From Clostridiales bacterium (GTDB taxonomy: Bacteria; Bacillota; Clostridia; Oscillospirales; Oscillospiraceae): 33,601 nt of DNA. Shown here in pieces: positions 1 to 7,069 of this stretch (position 1 is its first letter; each line of letters opens with the position of its first letter). Where the stretch lies: NCBI GenBank assembly GCA_021205375.1, contig JAJPXR010000149.1, positions 1 to 33,601 on the forward strand, given 5' to 3'. A program made the translations under genes and the position numbers. Below the pieces are notes generated by a model that was given only the letters and a program-made list of their open reading frames with translations, ran no database searches and had not been told where the DNA came from.

Positions 1-32
1 TTTCTATTATAGCATATTTCGGGGGATGCGTG

Positions 33-49
33 AGATTTAATCAGAGGTT
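33..49. repeat. End of a MITE-like inverted-repeat element
   Basis: The 17 bases ATTTAATCAGAGGTTCC match the right end of the foldback element at 16853-17012 (ATTTAATCAAAGGTTCC) with one difference. The matching end points the same way, so the body of this element would lie to the left, at bases 1-32 and beyond the window. Bases 1-32 do not resemble the interior of the second element, so this may be another subfamily that shares only the termini. The element ends inside the short minus-strand frame at 41-112 and supplies its stop codon. Confidence 0.5.
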
Positions 50-112
50 CCTTAATTCTGCCATTCTTGCGCGCATCAGATGAATGGAATTCCGTAATTC
101 ATTATTTTCCAT
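41..112 (-). pseudogene. Short reading frame cut by a repeat end
   Basis: A minus-strand ATG at 112 is preceded by a near-ideal ribosome site (AAAGGAGGG), so translation start looks genuine. The frame gives 23 residues beginning MENNELRNSIHLMRARMAEL, rich in Arg, Glu and Leu and probably helical. It then runs into the inverted-repeat end at 33-49, whose TGA stops it. The likeliest reading is a gene whose remainder was separated by insertion of the element. A true micro-ORF cannot be excluded. I do not recognise the family. Confidence 0.35.
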
Positions 113-130
113 GGGTTAAACCCTCCTTTA

Positions 131-164
131 GATGATGCGAAGATTTTTGGGGTAAAGCATCATC
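131..164. promoter_or_regulatory. Inverted repeat in the leader of the 41-112 frame
   Basis: GATGATGC at 131-138 and GCATCATC at 157-164 form a perfect 8-bp inverted repeat just upstream of the strong ribosome site of the minus-strand frame. It could be an operator or a leader hairpin. The rest of 113-290 is AT-rich and shows no convincing gene. Confidence 0.3.
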
Positions 165-290
165 GTTTTACATTTATGTTAGTTTGTAAAATAAAACTTT
201 ACACAACGGAGAGAATTTGACCCAAAAGAGCCCCATCAAGCTGAAGAACTATCAAAAAAATGAATAGTTCACCTATCTGAGAAATACATA

Positions 291-337
291 GAAAAATGCC
301 GCCGGAGCCTTCTGGCAGTCCAAAACGCTCCGGCGGT
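291..337 (-). terminator. Rho-independent terminator of the recombinase operon
   Basis: On the minus strand CCGCCGGAGC and GCTCCGGCGG form a perfect 10-bp stem with an 18-nt loop, followed by CATTTTTCT. It lies 17 bases past the stop codon of the 33-residue microprotein, so it closes the amidoligase-recombinase-microprotein operon. Confidence 0.85.
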
Positions 338-353
338 GTTGTGTGGCGGTGAA

Positions 354-455
354 TTACGAATCAACGCCACGGCTGGCGAGGTAGACGGTTGCCGCCAACA
401 TTGCTCCCTCAGTGAAGCTGTTGAAGGCCGCCGTGCTAAACGCGAACAGGAACAT
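354..455 (-). CDS. Hydrophobic microprotein, 33 aa
   Basis: This small minus-strand frame has a very strong ribosome site (GGGGAGGTGATC) ten bases before its ATG. The product starts MFLFAFSTAAFNSF, continues with an apolar stretch around MLAATVYLA and ends in a short polar tail. It is last in the operon and is followed directly by the terminator at 291-337. The size, hydrophobicity and position next to another microprotein and a recombinase suggest a small membrane peptide, for instance a toxin-like or regulatory peptide of a mobile element. No family is recognised and the function is unknown. A GTG ten codons upstream opens an alternative frame of 65 residues, but that frame has unnatural composition and is poorly placed relative to the ribosome site. 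Confidence 0.55.
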   Translation of the reverse strand: MFLFAFSTAAFNSFTEGAMLAATVYLASRGVDS

Positions 456-499
456 ACGAAGATCACCTCCCCTCTAATGTAGATTGATGTGGTGGAACC

Positions 500-586
500 T
501 TACTCGCCGTCAGTGATGGCTTCCTCTGCCATGCAGAGTACCGTCAGCGTGACGACAAAGCCCAATACAGCCCAGCGCATCTTCAT
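500..586 (-). CDS. Hydrophobic microprotein, 28 aa, coupled to recombinase
   Basis: The ATG overlaps the recombinase stop codon as TGATG, a typical translational coupling arrangement. A second in-frame ATG at 580 is better spaced from the ribosome site AGAGGTG, so the protein is 28 or 26 residues long. The core, RWAVLGFVVTLTVLC, is one short membrane-spanning segment, and the tail AEEAITDGE is acidic. It sits between the serine recombinase and the 33-residue microprotein and shares their terminator. I do not recognise it. A small membrane peptide of the mobile unit is the simplest reading; a role in toxicity or recombinase control is speculation. Confidence 0.5.
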   Translation of the reverse strand: MKMRWAVLGFVVTLTVLCMAEEAITDGE

Positions 587-1140
587 CACCTCTTTTCCGC
601 CTGCACTCTCCGGTAGAAGGTGCTTTTGGTCATATTCAGACGCTTCATCGCTTCGGTGGCGGTCAGCTCCTTCCTCCTCCAGCGAGAAACGACTTCATCA
701 AATTCAGGCCGTTCAATGGGGCGGCGGCCCTTGTAAATGCCGTTGCGTTTGGCAATGGCGATACCCTCCTGCGGGCGCTGGAGGATGTATTCGCGTTCCA
801 GCTCGGCAACGGCGCCGAACACGGTGAGCATAAAGCGGCCTGTGGGGGTCGTTGTGTCGATGGCCTCCTTCTTGGAGACGAACTCCACGTTCTTCCTCTG
901 TAGCTGCTCCATCAGCTCCAGCAGGTCACGGGTGTTGCGGGCAAACCGGCTGATAGATTCCACAATTACCGTGTCGCCCTCCCGCATAAATTCCAGCATC
1001 CGGTTCAGCTCCGGGCGGTTGCGCGTTTTGCCGCTCATCCGGTCAATGAAAATCAGCTCTACGCCCAGCTCCTGCATCAGCACTTCCTGGCGTGCTGTGT
1101 TCTGGTCGGCGCTGCTGATGCGAATGTATCCAATTTTCAA
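586..1140 (-). CDS. Serine recombinase (resolvase/invertase family)
   Basis: This is a site-specific recombinase of about 184 residues. The N-terminal catalytic domain begins KIGYIRISSADQNTARQ, which places the catalytic serine at residue 9 after the conserved Arg. It continues with DRMSGKTRNRPEL, VESISRFARN, TPTGRFMLTVFGAVAELERE and the hinge GIAIAKRNGIYKGRRP. A short C-terminal helix-turn-helix follows (TATEAMKRLNMTKSTFYRRV). I chose the TTG at 1140 because AGGAGG lies six bases upstream and the protein then begins where family members begin. An ATG at 1251 overlapping the upstream stop would add 37 unrelated residues. The family cuts and rejoins DNA through a phosphoserine link, resolving cointegrates or inverting segments. 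The usual Arg-Gln-Arg before the hinge is Gln-Arg-Pro here. Confidence 0.88.
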   Translation of the reverse strand: MKIGYIRISSADQNTARQEVLMQELGVELIFIDRMSGKTRNRPELNRMLEFMREGDTVIVESISRFARNTRDLLELMEQLQRKNVEFVSKKEAIDTTTPTGRFMLTVFGAVAELEREYILQRPQEGIAIAKRNGIYKGRRPIERPEFDEVVSRWRRKELTATEAMKRLNMTKSTFYRRVQAEKR

Positions 1141-1250
1141 ACAATACCTCCTAACAAGTGTCCCAATAGGGTCATATGGCAGAGCAATCGGATCCCCGTT
1201 CAACCGAATGAATTGCCTCGGCCAGTAGTAACGTTCCTTGAACCGTTCCA

Positions 1251-2009
1251 TCAGGTTCGGCGGCTGAATTTCAGCAGCTCATTCCAGTTGTTTTCCACAA
1301 AGAACAGAATACGGGCAATGGTGTCCTCCTGCTGGGCAGGGGTGTCGCCCAGGCTGTCGCGGTTCACATGGACGTGCGGGCCGCAGGTAGAAGTCTGGTG
1401 GCTCCGGTATCCCATGTTCACGGCGGAGCGAAGCAGTTCCGACCACGGCATAACGGTTTCATGGTACTCCAGGGTCATAGGGTGAGTGACGATCTCGAAC
1501 CCGCAGTTGATGGAACCGTCATGCTTGCAGTAGATCCGCTCCTCGTTCGCGTTGGAAAGGTCAATCAGCCGGGAAGCGTGGTCGTCGTACTCCCCGCCCC
1601 GGTCGATTTCCAACTCCACGCCGAGGAAACGTTTTCCATTGCCGTAAAAGATGGGGACGGGCTTGTAGCCGTAGTTCTGGATGGGGTGGCTCCGGCTGGC
1701 GAACTGCGCTGTGCAGCTCCGGCAGTAGGGCGCGTCCTCATCGTCCTCGTCCGGGTAGCAGGCGGCATCGTAGTAGAGGATGCGCCCACATTCGGTACAG
1801 GTGGTGTAATGGCGGTCATAGCAGGAATCGCAGACAATGGTGTGGCTGTCACTGACGGTATCAGATCGCCAGACACGGTTCTCGCAGCAGTCGCAGATGA
1901 CGGTTTCGTCCTCGAAGCAGTCGTCGCAAAGCTGCCGCCCGTCGAAGATGTGCCGCTCGTCCAGGGGTGTTTCGCATCCGCAGATGGAACAGATAAAGGT
2001 TTCGCTCAT
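1251..2009 (-). CDS. Zinc-ribbon amidoligase-family protein, C-terminally truncated
   Basis: The first 95 or so residues hold a series of Cys pairs (CSICGC, CDDC, CDCC, CDSC, CTECG, CRSC), consistent with several zinc knuckles. The second part resembles the amidoligase_2 family, with GVELEIDRGG, HDGSINCGFEIVTHPMTL and CGPHVHVNR. Family members are ATP-dependent amide-forming enzymes common on phages and conjugative elements. The frame stops at residue 252, straight after LLKFSRRT. The last third, which in relatives carries further conserved residues, is missing, so the enzyme is probably inactive. The ribosome site GGAGG is nine bases before the ATG. The stop overlaps an ATG of the frame leading into the recombinase, and the junction region 1141-1251 may be a remnant. 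Confidence 0.7.
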   Translation of the reverse strand: MSETFICSICGCETPLDERHIFDGRQLCDDCFEDETVICDCCENRVWRSDTVSDSHTIVCDSCYDRHYTTCTECGRILYYDAACYPDEDDEDAPYCRSCTAQFASRSHPIQNYGYKPVPIFYGNGKRFLGVELEIDRGGEYDDHASRLIDLSNANEERIYCKHDGSINCGFEIVTHPMTLEYHETVMPWSELLRSAVNMGYRSHQTSTCGPHVHVNRDSLGDTPAQQEDTIARILFFVENNWNELLKFSRRT

Positions 2010-2310
2010 GGTACATTACCTCCAAAATAAAATGGCCCTGGGCTGGTGGCCCAAGGCGGGATAGGGTAGGGATTGTTGTTTCCCTTATGAAGATAATATA
2101 TCATTGAGATTTGGGAGTTTGACGGAGACGAAATAATAGCTCCTGGAAGTTTAACGAGCTCACTCCATATTATAGCATTGCAAAATGCAGACAATTTGCT
2201 CATTCCATACAAAGAAAATTACCTAAATAATAAGGTTATACGTTGACTTTAAGAGAATTATTTAATATAATGGCCTCAGTGCAATAAGAGAAGCATTTGG
2301 AGGAACTAAA
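2010..2310. other. Divergent intergenic region
   Basis: This gap separates the minus-strand amidoligase operon from the plus-strand mannan regulator. It holds the ribosome site of the amidoligase gene at about 2013-2025, a GC-rich stretch at 2034-2062 and an AT-rich segment. It ends with a consensus-like promoter at 2243-2271 for the regulator. I see no gene in it. Confidence 0.6.
2243..2271 (+). promoter_or_regulatory. Sigma-A promoter of the LacI-type regulator
   Basis: TTGACT at 2243-2248 and TATAAT at 2266-2271 are separated by exactly 17 bases, close to the sigma-70/sigma-A consensus. The regulator ATG lies 40 bases downstream, with GGAGG in between. The strength suggests constant expression of the regulator unless an operator that I cannot see overlaps it. 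Confidence 0.85.
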
Positions 2311-3306
2311 ATGAAAACAGTGCGCATGGCTGACATTGCTCAAAAATTAGGTATTAGCGTTGTTTCCGTTTCCAAAGGGCTTTCGGGCAAGGACGGCGTC
2401 AGCGAGGAGATGCGCGCCCGCATCCAGGCCACAGCCCGGGAAATGGGGTATAAGGCCCCCGGCGCCCCGACGGAGACGACAGGGGGCAAAACCATCGGCG
2501 TTCTGGTGCAGGAGCGCTTTTTCGCGGAGAGCACTTTTTATTCAAACTTGTATCGGGAGCTGGTGAAACAGTGCAGTGCCGGAAAAGACTTTGCCATGAT
2601 GGAGATCGTCACTCACCAGGCGGAGGCAGAAGCACAGACACCGGTGTTCATCAGCCAGCGCAAGGTAGATGGGTTGATTTTGATGGGACAGCTGACCTCT
2701 GCGTATGTATCCATGGCGGCCCAATGTGGTCTGCCCTATCTGCTGCTGGATTGTTACCGGGACGGGTTTGAGGAAAGCTGCGTGGTCAGCGACAACGTGA
2801 CCGGCGGCTGCCTGCTGACCCGGCACCTGTTGGAACAGGGGTATCGGGACATTGCCTTCGTGGGCAGCATCTGGGCCACGACCTCCATCATGGACCGGTA
2901 TTTGGGTTACATAAAGGCGCTGCGTCAGGCGGGACTGATTCCACGGGAGGACTGGCGGCTGGAGGACCGGAACCCGCGGGGCGACTTTTTGCCGGTCCAG
3001 ATGCCGGAGCAAATGCCCCAGGCCTTTGTATGCAGCTGCGACGAAGTGGCCTATCGCCTGGTGCGGCAGTTGAACGTCGCCGGATACCGGGTGCCGGAGG
3101 ATGTGGCCGTCACCGGCTACGATGACTACGGCTTTTCCACGATCAGCACCCCACCCCTGACTTCCTACCGGGTGGACACGGGAACCATGGCCCGCCTTGC
3201 GGTGGAACGCATCCGCAGCCTGATGGCTGGACGGTCGGAGGGCAGCTCCATTATCACCGTTCCCGGCAGGCTGGTCCCCAGGGCGTCCACTGGGGTTGTG
3301 GAATAA
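2311..3306 (+). CDS. LacI-family transcriptional regulator of the mannan locus
   Basis: The protein has 331 residues. A LacI helix-turn-helix occupies residues 5-27 (MADIAQKLGISVVSVSKGLS) with the hinge helix following (SEEMRARIQATAREMGY). The effector domain of periplasmic-binding-protein fold begins near residue 60 (KTIGVLVQERFF) and contains KVDGLILMG, GYRDIAFVG and the C-terminal signature VAVTGYDDYGFSTISTPPLTSYRV. Such proteins repress sugar operons and let go when a sugar binds. It has its own promoter and terminator and stands immediately upstream of the mannan import operon, whose promoter carries a perfect palindrome at 3510-3529. It is therefore the obvious regulator of that operon. 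The inducer, perhaps a mannooligosaccharide, is inferred. Confidence 0.92.
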   Translation: MKTVRMADIAQKLGISVVSVSKGLSGKDGVSEEMRARIQATAREMGYKAPGAPTETTGGKTIGVLVQERFFAESTFYSNLYRELVKQCSAGKDFAMMEIVTHQAEAEAQTPVFISQRKVDGLILMGQLTSAYVSMAAQCGLPYLLLDCYRDGFEESCVVSDNVTGGCLLTRHLLEQGYRDIAFVGSIWATTSIMDRYLGYIKALRQAGLIPREDWRLEDRNPRGDFLPVQMPEQMPQAFVCSCDEVAYRLVRQLNVAGYRVPEDVAVTGYDDYGFSTISTPPLTSYRVDTGTMARLAVERIRSLMAGRSEGSSIITVPGRLVPRASTGVVE

Positions 3307-3351
3307 AGCGGTATCACTCTATCAGAAAAAATGAAATAGATTCACTTTCAA

Positions 3352-3381
3352 AGCCGTCGGGTACAACCCGGCGGCTTTTTG
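3352..3381 (+). terminator. Rho-independent terminator after the regulator
   Basis: AGCCGTCGGGT and ACCCGGCGGCT form an 11-bp stem with one G-T pair and a three-base loop, followed by a run of five T. It starts about 45 bases after the regulator stop and isolates the regulator from the import operon. Confidence 0.9.
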
Positions 3382-3468
3382 CGTCCATTGCAGCGGAGTA
3401 TCTATGGGCTAAATAAACAAAATTTTTAGTAAATTATTAGGCAATTCTACAAAAATAATGAAGGGGTA

Positions 3469-3497
3469 TTGACTTAAATTTTTAAGCGTGTTATCCT
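3469..3497 (+). promoter_or_regulatory. Promoter of the mannan import/degradation operon
   Basis: TTGACT at 3469-3474 and TATCCT at 3492-3497 are 17 bases apart. The spacer begins with CTTAAATTTTTAAG, itself a small inverted repeat. Transcription would start near 3504, at the edge of the palindrome at 3510-3529. The AAAGGAGG ribosome site of the binding-protein gene is about 50 bases further on. Confidence 0.8.
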
Positions 3498-3509
3498 ACA
3501 TCCAGTAAA

Positions 3510-3529
3510 GGAAATTTAACTAAATTTCC
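3510..3529. promoter_or_regulatory. Perfect palindromic operator candidate
   Basis: GGAAATTTA and TAAATTTCC are exact inverted repeats separated by AC, giving a 20-bp palindrome just downstream of the -10 box, where a bound repressor would block initiation. The LacI-type regulator is encoded next door. A weaker look-alike with AAATTTTTA and TAAATT occurs around 3418-3436, about 90 bases upstream, and could be an auxiliary site. The site is AT-rich and lacks the central CG of classic LacI/CcpA operators, so the match to this regulator is an inference. Confidence 0.6.
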
Positions 3530-3566
3530 GCTAGCACCACCCAAGTTTACTTAAAGGAGGAAACTT

Positions 3567-4955
3567 ATGAAAAAGGTACTTGCACTGATCCTTACCCTGG
3601 CCATGACCCTGTCGCTGGCCTCGCTGACCGCCTGTGGCAGCAGTTCCAGCAGCGCCAGCGCTGATTCCAGCGCCGCAGGCGAGGAGGATGGCGGCCTGCC
3701 CACCATCGACTCCATCACCCTGGGAGAGGACTACCAGGACATCACCGCCACCGTCACCATTCTCACCAACCGCACCGACATCGCTGACACCACCTATGCC
3801 GCCTACGCCGAGGAATTCCACGAGCTGTATCCCAACATCACCGTGGAGTACGAGGCCATCACCGACTACGAGGAGACCCTCCAGTTGCGGTTGACCACCG
3901 GCGATTGGGGCGACATTTGCTTCATCCCCACCTCTGTCTCCATGGCCCAGCTCAGCGACTACTTCATCCCTCTGGGCGACTACGACACCCTGGACGAGAT
4001 TTACAACTTTGTCTCTGAGGCCACCTACGACGGCACCGTCTACGGCATCGCCAATGGCGGCACCGCCGACGGCGTCCTCTACAACACCCGCATCTGGGAG
4101 GAGGCCGGCATCACCGACCTGCCCACCACCCCGGAGGAGTTCCTGGAGGACCTGCAGCTCATCAAGGACAACACCGATGCCATCCCCCTCTACACCAACT
4201 TTGCCGCAGGCTGGACCATGGGAGCCTGGGACTCCTACATCTGGATCCCCGCCACTGGCGACGTGGAGTGGCACAACAACATCGCCCACACCTCCAACCC
4301 CTTCTCTGACCGGGGCGACCAGACCGGACCTTATGCCGTCTACTACATCCTGTATGAGGCCGTTTCCCGTGGCCTGATCGAGGACGACCCCATGTCCACC
4401 GACTGGGAGTCCAGCAAGAGCCGCATCAACAGCGGCGAGATCGCCACCATGGTCCTGGGCAGCTGGGCCGTGGCCCAGTGCCAGGAGGCTGGCGACACCC
4501 CGGAGGACCTGGCCTATATGCCCTTCCCCATCACCGTGGACGGCCAGCAGTATGCCGGAGCCGGCGGCAACTACAGCTACGGCATCAACAACCAGACCAG
4601 CGAGGACCAGCAGATCGCCGCTATGGTCTACGTCAAGTGGCTGCTGGAGGAATCCACCATCTTTGAGGACGAAGGCTCTATCCCCGCCCTCAAGACCGAC
4701 GATATGCCCGACGTGCTGGCCGGATTCGATGGTGTGGAGCTGCTGAGCAATGCCGCCGCCCCCGAAGGCGAAGAGGACCTCTTCGACGACGTGAACAACG
4801 AGAGCGAAGTGGGCCTGAACAACTCCGATTATCCCGACTGCGAGATTTTGGAGGCCGCCCTGACCGGCTCCGCCACCCTGGACGAGCTGATGGACGACTG
4901 GAACGAGGCGTGGACCGCTGCGCAGGAAAGCCTGGGCGTGGAAATTTACGAGTAA
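3567..4955 (+). CDS. ABC sugar-binding lipoprotein (CUT1), mannooligosaccharide
   Basis: This is an extracellular solute-binding protein of 462 residues. A lipoprotein signal peptide ends at LTAC with the lipid-anchored Cys at residue 23, followed by a Ser/Ala-rich and acidic linker. The mature part shows the family-1 sugar-binding fold (VTILTNRTDIADTTYAAYAEEF, GDICFIPTS, DGVLYNTRIWEEAGI, MVLGSWAV, AMVYVKWLL). It captures oligosaccharides at the cell surface and hands them to the two permeases encoded next. Start at 3567 is supported by AAAGGAGG. Specificity for mannooligosaccharides is inferred from the downstream enzymes. A GC hairpin follows the gene and may set its expression above that of the permeases. 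Confidence 0.92.
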   Translation: MKKVLALILTLAMTLSLASLTACGSSSSSASADSSAAGEEDGGLPTIDSITLGEDYQDITATVTILTNRTDIADTTYAAYAEEFHELYPNITVEYEAITDYEETLQLRLTTGDWGDICFIPTSVSMAQLSDYFIPLGDYDTLDEIYNFVSEATYDGTVYGIANGGTADGVLYNTRIWEEAGITDLPTTPEEFLEDLQLIKDNTDAIPLYTNFAAGWTMGAWDSYIWIPATGDVEWHNNIAHTSNPFSDRGDQTGPYAVYYILYEAVSRGLIEDDPMSTDWESSKSRINSGEIATMVLGSWAVAQCQEAGDTPEDLAYMPFPITVDGQQYAGAGGNYSYGINNQTSEDQQIAAMVYVKWLLEESTIFEDEGSIPALKTDDMPDVLAGFDGVELLSNAAAPEGEEDLFDDVNNESEVGLNNSDYPDCEILEAALTGSATLDELMDDWNEAWTAAQESLGVEIYE

Positions 4956-4986
4956 GCGCCTTCCTGCCTGACCAATACGCACACAG

Positions 4987-5019
4987 GGGCGGGCGTCCGT
5001 CTCCCTGGGCCGCCCGCCC
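4987..5019 (+). promoter_or_regulatory. GC-rich intercistronic hairpin
   Basis: GGGCGGGCG and CGCCCGCCC form a perfect 9-bp stem with a 15-base loop, between the binding-protein stop and the permease ribosome site. There is no T run, so it is unlikely to be a full terminator. Hairpins in this position often protect the binding-protein message from 3' decay and lower the amount of permease made; that role is inferred. Confidence 0.55.
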
Positions 5020-5049
5020 ACAATCCCAAAAGACAGGAGGTATTTTTCA

Positions 5050-6057
5050 ATGACTGGTACTGTGGCAGAGAAACGAACCCTCGCGCAGGCCCTCCACGAT
5101 GGCAGGGTCCAGCGCAAACTGGTCATCTTCTGCTTTATGATCCTCCCCATGACCCTGCTGATCGTGTTCACCTATGTTCCCTTCATCAAGATGATCCAGT
5201 TCAGCTTTTACGACCGGACGTACCTGGACAGCGGTAAATTTGTGGGCCTGAAAAACTATTTGGAGGTATTTACCCGCTCCGAGTGCTTCGGCTCCCTGGC
5301 CGTCTCCCTGTACTACATGGGCGGCGCAGTGGTGCAGCTGGGCCTGGCGCTGTTCTTCGCCTCTCTGATGGTGTTTAAGGTGAAGGGCGCAGGCATCTAC
5401 AAAGCCTGTATGTTCTTCCCCTACCTGATTTGCGGCATCGCCGTGGGCTTCATTTTCAAGTTTTTCTACTCCCGCGGCTATGTGCTGGACACCATTCTGA
5501 TGATGTTCGGCATGGACCTGGAGGACATCCCCTATTGGCTCCAGAACCAGAGCATCAATAACATTTCCCTGGTAGCCACCTCCGTGTGGCGCTACACCGG
5601 CCAGAACATGGTGCTGTTCCTGGGCGCGATGATGTCCGTGGATAACGACCTCTACGAGGCAGCCGACCTGGACGGCGCTGGCAAGTGGCAGAAGTTCCGC
5701 TACATCATCCTGCCCTCCATCAAAACCATCATCGTCCTGAACCTGATCCTCTCCATCAGCGGTTCCCTGTCCGCCTTCGAGCCGCCCTACGTTATCACCA
5801 ACGGCACCATGGGCACCGGCACCTACTTCGTCATCATGAACCGCCTGGCTCATGAAAACCAGAAGGTGGGGCTGGCCTGCGCTATGGCAATCGTGCTGCT
5901 GGCCATCATCGTGCTGTGTACTGTGGCCCAGAAGCTCTTCTTTAAGTACGTCTTTACCGACGGCGCGGACGACCCGGAGGCTGCCGCCGAAGCAAAGCGC
6001 CAGCGCAAGGCAGCCAAAGCCGCCCGCAAGCAGAAAAAGGAGGTGGCCCCGGTATGA
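5050..6057 (+). CDS. ABC sugar permease, MalF-type (CUT1)
   Basis: This integral membrane component has 335 residues. The first membrane segment is at about residues 27-47 (FCFMILPMTLLIVFTYVPF). Several more follow, and the conserved cytoplasmic EAA loop is at about 203-222 (EAADLDGAGKWQKFRYIILP), where the ATPase docks. The protein ends in an unusually basic, Ala/Lys/Arg-rich tail of about 30 residues. The AGGAGG ribosome site precedes the ATG. Its stop overlaps the start of the second permease (ATGA), so the two subunits are translationally coupled. No ATPase gene follows, as is common where a shared MsmX-type ATPase energises several CUT1 importers. Confidence 0.92.
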   Translation: MTGTVAEKRTLAQALHDGRVQRKLVIFCFMILPMTLLIVFTYVPFIKMIQFSFYDRTYLDSGKFVGLKNYLEVFTRSECFGSLAVSLYYMGGAVVQLGLALFFASLMVFKVKGAGIYKACMFFPYLICGIAVGFIFKFFYSRGYVLDTILMMFGMDLEDIPYWLQNQSINNISLVATSVWRYTGQNMVLFLGAMMSVDNDLYEAADLDGAGKWQKFRYIILPSIKTIIVLNLILSISGSLSAFEPPYVITNGTMGTGTYFVIMNRLAHENQKVGLACAMAIVLLAIIVLCTVAQKLFFKYVFTDGADDPEAAAEAKRQRKAAKAARKQKKEVAPV

Positions 6058-6905
6058 GCAAGCTGAAACATATGAAAATCGGTGACATTCTGTTCAGCAT
6101 CTTCCAGTATGTCATGCTCATCGGCGCGTCCATCATTGCGCTGGTGCCGGTGGTGGTCTGTATCTTCACCGCTTTCAAGACCAACGATGAGTATGCCGCC
6201 ACCTCGGTGCTGGACTTCCCCGAACACTGGACCTATTTGGAGAACTTCGTCGTGGCCTTCACCAAGGCCAACATGGGCCGCTGCTTTTTGAACACCGGCA
6301 TTGTGCTGGTGGTGGTGCTGACCCTGTCTATTCTGTTCAGTTCCATGCTGGCCTATATCCTGAACCGATTCCGGTTCCCCGGTCACGGTCTCATCGACAA
6401 CCTGTTCACCTTTGCTTCACTGATCCCCGGCATCGCCACCCAGGTCACGGTCTATCAGATCATGTACTCCCTAGGCCTCATCAACCACCTGTACGGCTAT
6501 ATCATCGTCCTCTGTGGCACCGATATTATCTCCATCTACATCTTCTTGCAGTTCTTCGAGAACCTGCCCACCAGCCTGGACGAGAGCGCGATTTTGGACG
6601 GCTGCACCTACTTCGGCATTTTCTTCAAAATTCTGTTTCCCCTGCTGAAACCCGCCATCGTCACCAGTTGCATTTTGAAGGGCGTCAGCGTGTACAACGA
6701 ATACTATATGTCCAACCTGTACCTGCAAAACGCTAATTTGAAGACCATTTCCACCGCCCTGTACACCTTCACCGGGCCATACGGCAACCAGTACAACTAC
6801 ATCTGTGCAGGTGTGCTGATTACGATTATCCCCATTTTGATCGTGTTCCTCCTGTGCCAGAAGCAGATCTACGGCGGACTCGCCGCCGGCGCGGTCAAGG
6901 GTTAA
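6054..6905 (+). CDS. ABC sugar permease, MalG-type (CUT1)
   Basis: This is the second membrane subunit, 283 residues, starting inside the last codons of the first permease. It begins with a membrane segment near residues 14-40 (FQYVMLIGASIIALVPVVVC). The EAA-type loop is at about 176-200 (DESAILDGCTYFGIFFKILF, then PLLKPAI). It ends with the family's KQIYGGLAAGAVKG, close to the usual AGLTAGAVKG ending of MalG-like proteins. It pairs with the upstream permease to form the channel for oligosaccharides delivered by the lipoprotein. Confidence 0.92.
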   Translation: MSKLKHMKIGDILFSIFQYVMLIGASIIALVPVVVCIFTAFKTNDEYAATSVLDFPEHWTYLENFVVAFTKANMGRCFLNTGIVLVVVLTLSILFSSMLAYILNRFRFPGHGLIDNLFTFASLIPGIATQVTVYQIMYSLGLINHLYGYIIVLCGTDIISIYIFLQFFENLPTSLDESAILDGCTYFGIFFKILFPLLKPAIVTSCILKGVSVYNEYYMSNLYLQNANLKTISTALYTFTGPYGNQYNYICAGVLITIIPILIVFLLCQKQIYGGLAAGAVKG

Positions 6906-6943
6906 TCTTTATTCGCTTTTTTCTTCATGTTCTTTCTTCCTCC

Positions 6944-6971
6944 GGCGGGGCCTGGGGAACCAGGCTCCGCC
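6944..6971 (+). promoter_or_regulatory. Hairpin with GGAA loop between permease and GH130 genes
   Basis: GGCGGGGCCTGG and CCAGGCTCCGCC form a 12-bp stem with one G-T pair, closed by the tetraloop GGAA. No T run follows. With the second hairpin at 7028-7069 it fills most of the 193-base gap between importer and enzyme genes. It may be a processing or stability element, or a partial attenuator. Confidence 0.55.
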
Positions 6972-7027
6972 ACACCCCAACGCATCCTATTTTCTATTTT
7001 CTTCATTTTCATTTCTCCCCTAAAACC

Positions 7028-7069
7028 GCTGCCGCTCCTGTCGGGTTTGTCCTTCACGGGAGCGGCAGC
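7028..7069 (+). promoter_or_regulatory. Second hairpin upstream of the GH130 gene
   Basis: GCTGCCGCTCC and GGAGCGGCAGC form a perfect 11-bp stem with a 20-base loop, ending about 15 bases before the ribosome site of the first GH130 gene. It is not followed by a T run. It could shield the 5' end of the enzyme message or tune read-through from the importer genes. Confidence 0.5.

Noticed and set aside
269..466. 65-residue minus-strand frame from a GTG start
   Set aside because: Its ribosome site overlaps the GTG itself, it runs through the terminator hairpin, and the 33-residue frame fits the ribosome site better.
1141..1251. ATG start for the recombinase overlapping the amidoligase stop
   Set aside because: The extra 37 residues are unlike the family; TTG 1140 has AGGAGG and puts the catalytic serine at residue 9.
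3531..5171. Minus-strand frame of 546 codons opposite the binding-protein gene
   Set aside because: It is Val/Gly/His-rich shadow translation of a lipoprotein gene with biased third positions; it has no ribosome site or family match.
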